From positions 1 through 9,035 of the forward strand of contig CAJLYO010000060.1 of NCBI GenBank assembly GCA_905210885.1: 9,035 bases of DNA, written 5' to 3'. Source of the DNA: an uncultured Eubacteriales bacterium. Lineage in GTDB: Bacteria; Bacillota; Clostridia; Monoglobales; Firm-18. The notes under the pieces were generated by a model that had not been told where the DNA came from, did not search any database, and worked only from the letters and a program-made list of their open reading frames with translations. The position numbers were made by a program, and so were the translations under genes. Within the stretch, counting starts at the first letter, position 1; each line of letters starts with the position of its first letter. Below are positions 5,781 through 9,035 of this stretch, piece by piece.

Positions 5781-6390
5781 AACATTAAAAAAGCCTGACA
5801 GCGGCGAGTTTATTGAAAAAAAGTCACGGTTTATCGGCTACGCAATCCCGGTAACCGCCGAACAGCAGGCAATCGATTTTATCAATAAAATCAGCAAAAA
5901 GCACTATGACGCAACTCACAATGTGTATGCCTATGTGCTTAAAGATAACAATATACAGCGCTACAGTGACGACGGCGAGCCTACGGGGACTGCCGGCGTA
6001 CCTGTTCTGGACGTTATTTTAAAAGAAGGTCTTACCGATGTGTGCGTTGTGGTTACGCGCTATTTCGGCGGAACGCTGCTCGGCGCCGGCGGACTTGTGC
6101 GCGCGTACACAAAAGGTGCAAAGTGCGCCGTTGACGCGTGCGGAGTATTAAGCAGAAAATATTGCTATGGCTGCATCATAACCTGTGATTACACTATGCT
6201 TGGCAGGGTACAGAGTGAAATCATGCAAAGCGGCTGTATACCCGGGGACGTAAGCTATACCGACACCGTGTGCATAACGTGCTATGTACCGTATGACATA
6301 AAAGACTTTAAAGAGAAAATAATTGATGTGACCAACGGTAAGGTTACGGTTGAAATACAAAACGAGGGGAGATTTGTTGATGTTAACTGA
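5764..6390 (+). CDS. yigZ: YigZ/YvyE family protein (IMPACT N-terminal and DUF1949 domains), start codon uncertain
   Basis: The reading frame encodes a complete YigZ-family protein of unknown cellular role. The IMPACT domain holds SGEFIEKKSRFIGY, KKHYDATHNVYAYV, the SDDGEPTGTAGVPVLDV motif and VVVTRYFGGTLLGAGGLVRAYTKGA. A smaller ferredoxin-like C-terminal domain follows (about the last 65 residues). The conserved N-terminal part (EKKSRFIGY, 5815-5841) lies upstream of the first canonical start, GTG 5923, which would give only 155 residues. Between an in-frame TGA at 5755 and that GTG there is no ATG, GTG or TTG. I place the start at ATA 5764, preceded by GGTGAG; this gives 208 residues, the usual family length, and a 17-base overlap with hflX. 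Alternatives are an assembly error near 5751-5785, or a +1 shift at the hflX stop. The family call is firm but the 5' end is not. Confidence 0.8.
   Translation: MLYSYKTLKKPDSGEFIEKKSRFIGYAIPVTAEQQAIDFINKISKKHYDATHNVYAYVLKDNNIQRYSDDGEPTGTAGVPVLDVILKEGLTDVCVVVTRYFGGTLLGAGGLVRAYTKGAKCAVDACGVLSRKYCYGCIITCDYTMLGRVQSEIMQSGCIPGDVSYTDTVCITCYVPYDIKDFKEKIIDVTNGKVTVEIQNEGRFVDVN
6364..6370 (+). promoter_or_regulatory. Ribosome binding site of fhs
   Basis: GAGGGGA lies inside the end of yigZ, 9 bases before ATG 6380. In-frame TTG codons at 6350, 6374 and 6377 are less likely starts: the first precedes this site and the other two lie too near it or beside the ATG. The ATG gives a 556-residue protein, the usual family length. 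Confidence 0.7.
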
Positions 6391-8050
6391 TATTCAGATT
6401 GCACAGCATGCAAAGATGAAACCTATCGGCGAGGTTGCAGCCGCACTCGGCATTTCGGAGGACGAGCTTATAATGTACGGAAAGTACAAAGCCAAACTTT
6501 CGGACGAGCTTGCATCGCGCGTTGAAAACAATCCCGACGGCAAACTTATTTTGGTGACCGCAATAAATCCCACTCCTGCCGGCGAGGGCAAAACCACTAC
6601 AACGGTAGGTCTCGGACAAGCATTTTATAAAATGGGCAAAAAGGCGGTTATTGCCCTTCGCGAGCCGTCCCTCGGACCTGTTATGGGTATAAAGGGCGGC
6701 GCTGCAGGCGGCGGTTATGCCCAGGTTGTTCCCATGGAGGACATAAATCTGCATTTTACAGGGGACATGCACGCAATTTCCGCTGCAAATAATTTGCTTT
6801 GTGCAATGCTTGACAATCATATTCACCAGGGCAACAGCTTAAATATCGATGTAAATTCCGTTCCGTTTAAACGTGTAGTGGATATGAACGACAGAGCCTT
6901 GAGAAACATTATCGTGGGGCTTGGCGGAAAGTCAAACGGAGTTCCGCGCCAGGACGGTTTTATGATAACCGTTGCTTCCGAGGTTATGGCTATTTTGTGC
7001 CTTGCCCGTGACGCCGCGGATTTAAAGGAGCGTTTGGGAAAAATTATCGCCGCTTACGATAAAGACGGCAATCCGGTGACCGCAAAAGATTTAAAGGCGA
7101 ATAACGCCATGGCAGTGCTTTTAAAAGACGCAATCAAACCGAATCTTGTGCAGACGCTTAATAACTCTCCGTGCATAATGCACGGCGGTCCCTTTGCAAA
7201 CATTGCCCACGGCTGCAACAGCTTAAGGGCAACGCGTTTGGGACTTAAGCTTGCGGACTACTGCATTACCGAGGCAGGGTTCGGCGCTGATTTGGGTGCG
7301 GAGAAATTTCTTGATATAAAATGCCGTCTCGGCGGCTTAAAGCCTGACGCGGTTGTTATTGTGGCAACCGTCCGTGCGCTTAAATATAACGGCGGAGTGC
7401 CAAAAACCGAATTGAAAACAGAAAATCTCGAGGCGTTGAAAAAAGGCATTGTTAACCTTGAGGCGCATATTGAGAACCTTCAGCAGTACGGTGTGCCGTG
7501 CGTTGTTGCTATAAATGCATTTGATACCGATACAAAAGCGGAGCTTGACTATATTGCGGATTTCTGCCGTCAAAAGGGTGCGGAATTTGCGCTGTCCGAA
7601 GTGTTTGCCAAGGGTGCTGACGGCGGAGTTGAACTTGCACAAAAGATAATAGAAACGGTTGAAACGAAAAAATCGGAATTTAAGCTTCTTTATCCGGACG
7701 AGTATTCCATAAAAGAAAAACTCGATACGATTGCAAAAAAAATCTACGGTGCGGACGGTGTTAAATACACAAAATCCGCAGAAAAGCAGATAAAAAGACT
7801 TACTGAGCTTGGGTTCGCTGACATGCCCGTGTGTGTTGCAAAAACTCAATATTCGTTAAGCGATGACATGACAAAGCTCGGCAGACCCACGGGGTTTGAA
7901 ATAACAATAAAGGAAGTGCGTGTATCTGCCGGTGCAGGATTTATCGTGGCACTTGCCGGTGATATTCTCACGATGCCGGGACTTCCCAAGGTTCCGGCGG
8001 CAAATAATATCGATATAGCCGATGACGGCGAAATAACGGGGTTGTTTTAA
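6380..8050 (+). CDS. fhs: Formate-tetrahydrofolate ligase
   Basis: Fhs uses ATP to join formate to tetrahydrofolate, making 10-formyl-THF. In anaerobes it supplies one-carbon units for purines and formyl-methionine, and in acetogens it is a methyl-branch Wood-Ljungdahl enzyme. The 556-residue length equals the family norm. Residues seen: the N-terminal MKPIGEVAAALGI, the ATP loop PTPAGEGKTTTTVGLG (64-79), REPSLGPVMGIKGGAAGGGYAQVVPMEDINLHFTGD in two adjoining blocks (94-129), HGGPFANIAHGCNS, and the C-terminal AGAGFIVALAGDILTMPGLPK. GAGGGGA lies 9 bases before the ATG. The ATG overlaps the end of yigZ by 11 bases and the TAA overlaps tsaE as TAATG. No other one-carbon gene is in the window, so acetogenesis cannot be inferred. 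Confidence 0.97.
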   Translation: MLTDIQIAQHAKMKPIGEVAAALGISEDELIMYGKYKAKLSDELASRVENNPDGKLILVTAINPTPAGEGKTTTTVGLGQAFYKMGKKAVIALREPSLGPVMGIKGGAAGGGYAQVVPMEDINLHFTGDMHAISAANNLLCAMLDNHIHQGNSLNIDVNSVPFKRVVDMNDRALRNIIVGLGGKSNGVPRQDGFMITVASEVMAILCLARDAADLKERLGKIIAAYDKDGNPVTAKDLKANNAMAVLLKDAIKPNLVQTLNNSPCIMHGGPFANIAHGCNSLRATRLGLKLADYCITEAGFGADLGAEKFLDIKCRLGGLKPDAVVIVATVRALKYNGGVPKTELKTENLEALKKGIVNLEAHIENLQQYGVPCVVAINAFDTDTKAELDYIADFCRQKGAEFALSEVFAKGADGGVELAQKIIETVETKKSEFKLLYPDEYSIKEKLDTIAKKIYGADGVKYTKSAEKQIKRLTELGFADMPVCVAKTQYSLSDDMTKLGRPTGFEITIKEVRVSAGAGFIVALAGDILTMPGLPKVPAANNIDIADDGEITGLF

Positions 8051-8514
8051 TGATAAAGCTTACAACCAAAAGCGCAGAACAGACTGCCGCTTTGGGCGAA
8101 AAAATAGGAAAAATGTTAAAGCCGGGTGACGTTTTGGCGCTTTACGGCGATTTGGGCAGTGGAAAAACCGCGCTGACTTCCGGGGTTGCCCGTGCGCTTA
8201 ATGCCGGAAGTGTTTCAAGCCCCACATTTACCATCGTAAACGAATACGGCGGCACAATTCCTCTCTATCATTTTGACGCATACCGTATTAATTCCGATGA
8301 CTGGCTTAACTGTGGTTTTGACGAATATCTGTTCGGTGACGGTGTGTGTGTTATAGAATGGTCGGAGAATATAACGGATATTCTGCCGGATGGGTGCGTT
8401 AAAATACGTATTTCGCGCTGCCTTGAAAAAGGAACGGACGTACGTGATTTTGAAATAGAAGGGCAACCCGATTTTGAAAAAGGACTGATTGAAAATGAAC
8501 ATACTGGCAGTTGA
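8050..8514 (+). CDS. tsaE: tRNA threonylcarbamoyladenosine biosynthesis ATPase TsaE
   Basis: TsaE is the small P-loop ATPase that works with TsaB and TsaD to put threonylcarbamoyl on A37 of ANN-decoding tRNAs. The 154-residue protein has Walker A GDLGSGKT (33-40), the TsaE-specific SPTFTIVNEY (57-66), LYHFDAYRI (72-80) and VIEWSENI (101-108). Its size is normal. The ATG overlaps the fhs TAA by one base; the upstream GGGG (8038-8041), 8 bases away, is a modest binding site, consistent with re-initiation by ribosomes finishing fhs. Its 3' end overlaps tsaB by 20 bases. Confidence 0.96.
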   Translation: MIKLTTKSAEQTAALGEKIGKMLKPGDVLALYGDLGSGKTALTSGVARALNAGSVSSPTFTIVNEYGGTIPLYHFDAYRINSDDWLNCGFDEYLFGDGVCVIEWSENITDILPDGCVKIRISRCLEKGTDVRDFEIEGQPDFEKGLIENEHTGS

Positions 8515-9035
8515 CAGCTGCTCATGCGTTGCAACCGGCGCAATACTAAGGGACGGCGTTTTGGCTGCGGAATTCGTCATTAACGACAAAAAGACCCATT
8601 CCGTAAAGCTTTTGCCGCAGATAGAAAATATGCTTTCCTCGGTTGATGCGGACTATGGCGATATGGACTTTTTTGCATGCACAAAAGGTCCCGGATCATT
8701 TACCGGTCAGCGCATAGGCATTGCGACGGTGAAGGGACTTGCCCATGCTGTCGGCAAGCCTGTTGTCGGAGTATCGTCACTTGAGGCGATGGCATATAAC
8801 GTTCCGTTTTTTGACGGACTAATTTCGCCGATAATGGACGCGCGCAGAAGCCAGGTTTATAACAGCGTTTTAAAGTTTGAAAACGGCGTTCTGACCGTTA
8901 TCAAGCCAGACCGGGCGCTTGCGCTGTCACAGCTTTTGGACGAGCTTTCGGGAGAAAAAGTTATATTTTTGGGCGACGGTGTACCGGTGTTCAAAGATGA
9001 AATTTCGGCTCGGCTCGGTGCGAACGCATATTTTG
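8495..9035 (+). CDS. tsaB: tRNA threonylcarbamoyladenosine biosynthesis protein TsaB, C-terminally cut by the window
   Basis: TsaB is the inactive Kae1/ASKHA-fold partner that dimerises with TsaD in t6A synthesis. The open frame runs from ATG 8495 to the right edge (180 codons, no stop); a typical TsaB is about 220-240 residues, so roughly the last quarter is missing. It shows ILAVDSCSCVATGAI (3-17, usually D-T-S-T), THSVKLLPQI (34-43), KGPGSFTGQRIGIATVKGLA (64-83, where most homologues have L in place of Gln72), PVVGVSSLEAMA (89-100) and SPIMDARRSQVY (111-122). AAGGA (8480-8484) precedes the ATG by 10 bases. The ATG lies inside the end of tsaE, so the two are probably translated together. 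In clostridia rimI and tsaD often follow, which cannot be checked here. Confidence 0.95.
   Translation, partial: MNILAVDSCSCVATGAILRDGVLAAEFVINDKKTHSVKLLPQIENMLSSVDADYGDMDFFACTKGPGSFTGQRIGIATVKGLAHAVGKPVVGVSSLEAMAYNVPFFDGLISPIMDARRSQVYNSVLKFENGVLTVIKPDRALALSQLLDELSGEKVIFLGDGVPVFKDEISARLGANAYF

Noticed and set aside
5785..5795. A6G run (AAAAAAG, 5787-5793) as a programmed -1 frameshift site between hflX and yigZ
   Set aside because: The hflX frame stops at 5780, before the run, and a -1 slip there would leave the yigZ frame rather than enter it.
6350..6379. Longer fhs start at TTG 6350
   Set aside because: It would lie upstream of the GAGGGGA binding site and add about ten residues to a protein that already has the standard family length from ATG 6380.
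7337..7849. 170-codon minus-strand open frame opposite fhs
   Set aside because: It is fully antisense to the highly conserved fhs, the product is rich in Phe, Cys and Arg with no known motif, and I see no promoter or binding site.

Overview
The window looks like chromosomal core sequence from a low-to-moderate GC Firmicute, most likely a member of the Clostridia. The evidence is a SpoIID/LytB-domain protein directly upstream of queA, strong GGAGG/AGGTGA-type ribosome binding sites, a diaminopimelate (DAP) cluster asd-dapA-dapB, a formate-tetrahydrofolate ligase typical of anaerobes, and the start of a tsaE-tsaB cluster. I see no insertion sequence, phage gene, CRISPR array, tRNA or rRNA, and no species can be named from the sequence alone.

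Layout. On the minus strand, leaving the window at the left edge, are a secreted SpoIID/LytB-domain protein (1234-71) and the first 24 codons of queA (74-1). The queA start is a TTG that overlaps the preceding stop codon. A divergent AT-rich control region of about 145 bases (1235-1378) carries one promoter in each direction and a possible operator. Everything from 1379 to the right edge is one plus-strand block with gaps of at most 16 bases: asd, dapA, dapB, a tandem-ACT protein resembling the regulatory end of aspartokinase, hflX, a yigZ-family gene, fhs, tsaE and a truncated tsaB.

How the genes work together. asd, dapA and dapB give three consecutive enzymes leading from aspartyl phosphate to tetrahydrodipicolinate, towards meso-DAP for peptidoglycan and lysine. 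The ACT protein beside them is a plausible amino-acid sensor for the same pathway. The downstream genes serve other tasks: ribosome rescue (HflX), an unknown IMPACT/YigZ function, one-carbon activation (Fhs) and the tRNA t6A modification machinery (TsaE, TsaB). The tight spacing suggests co-transcription, but a textbook-looking intrinsic terminator lies inside hflX and could partly separate the DAP genes from the rest.

I found no convincing undescribed system. The observations most worth a second look are a yigZ gene with no canonical start codon in its full-length frame, the terminator-shaped hairpin inside hflX, the free-standing aspartokinase-like tandem-ACT protein, and an inverted repeat bracketing the asd promoter where a lysine riboswitch might have been expected.
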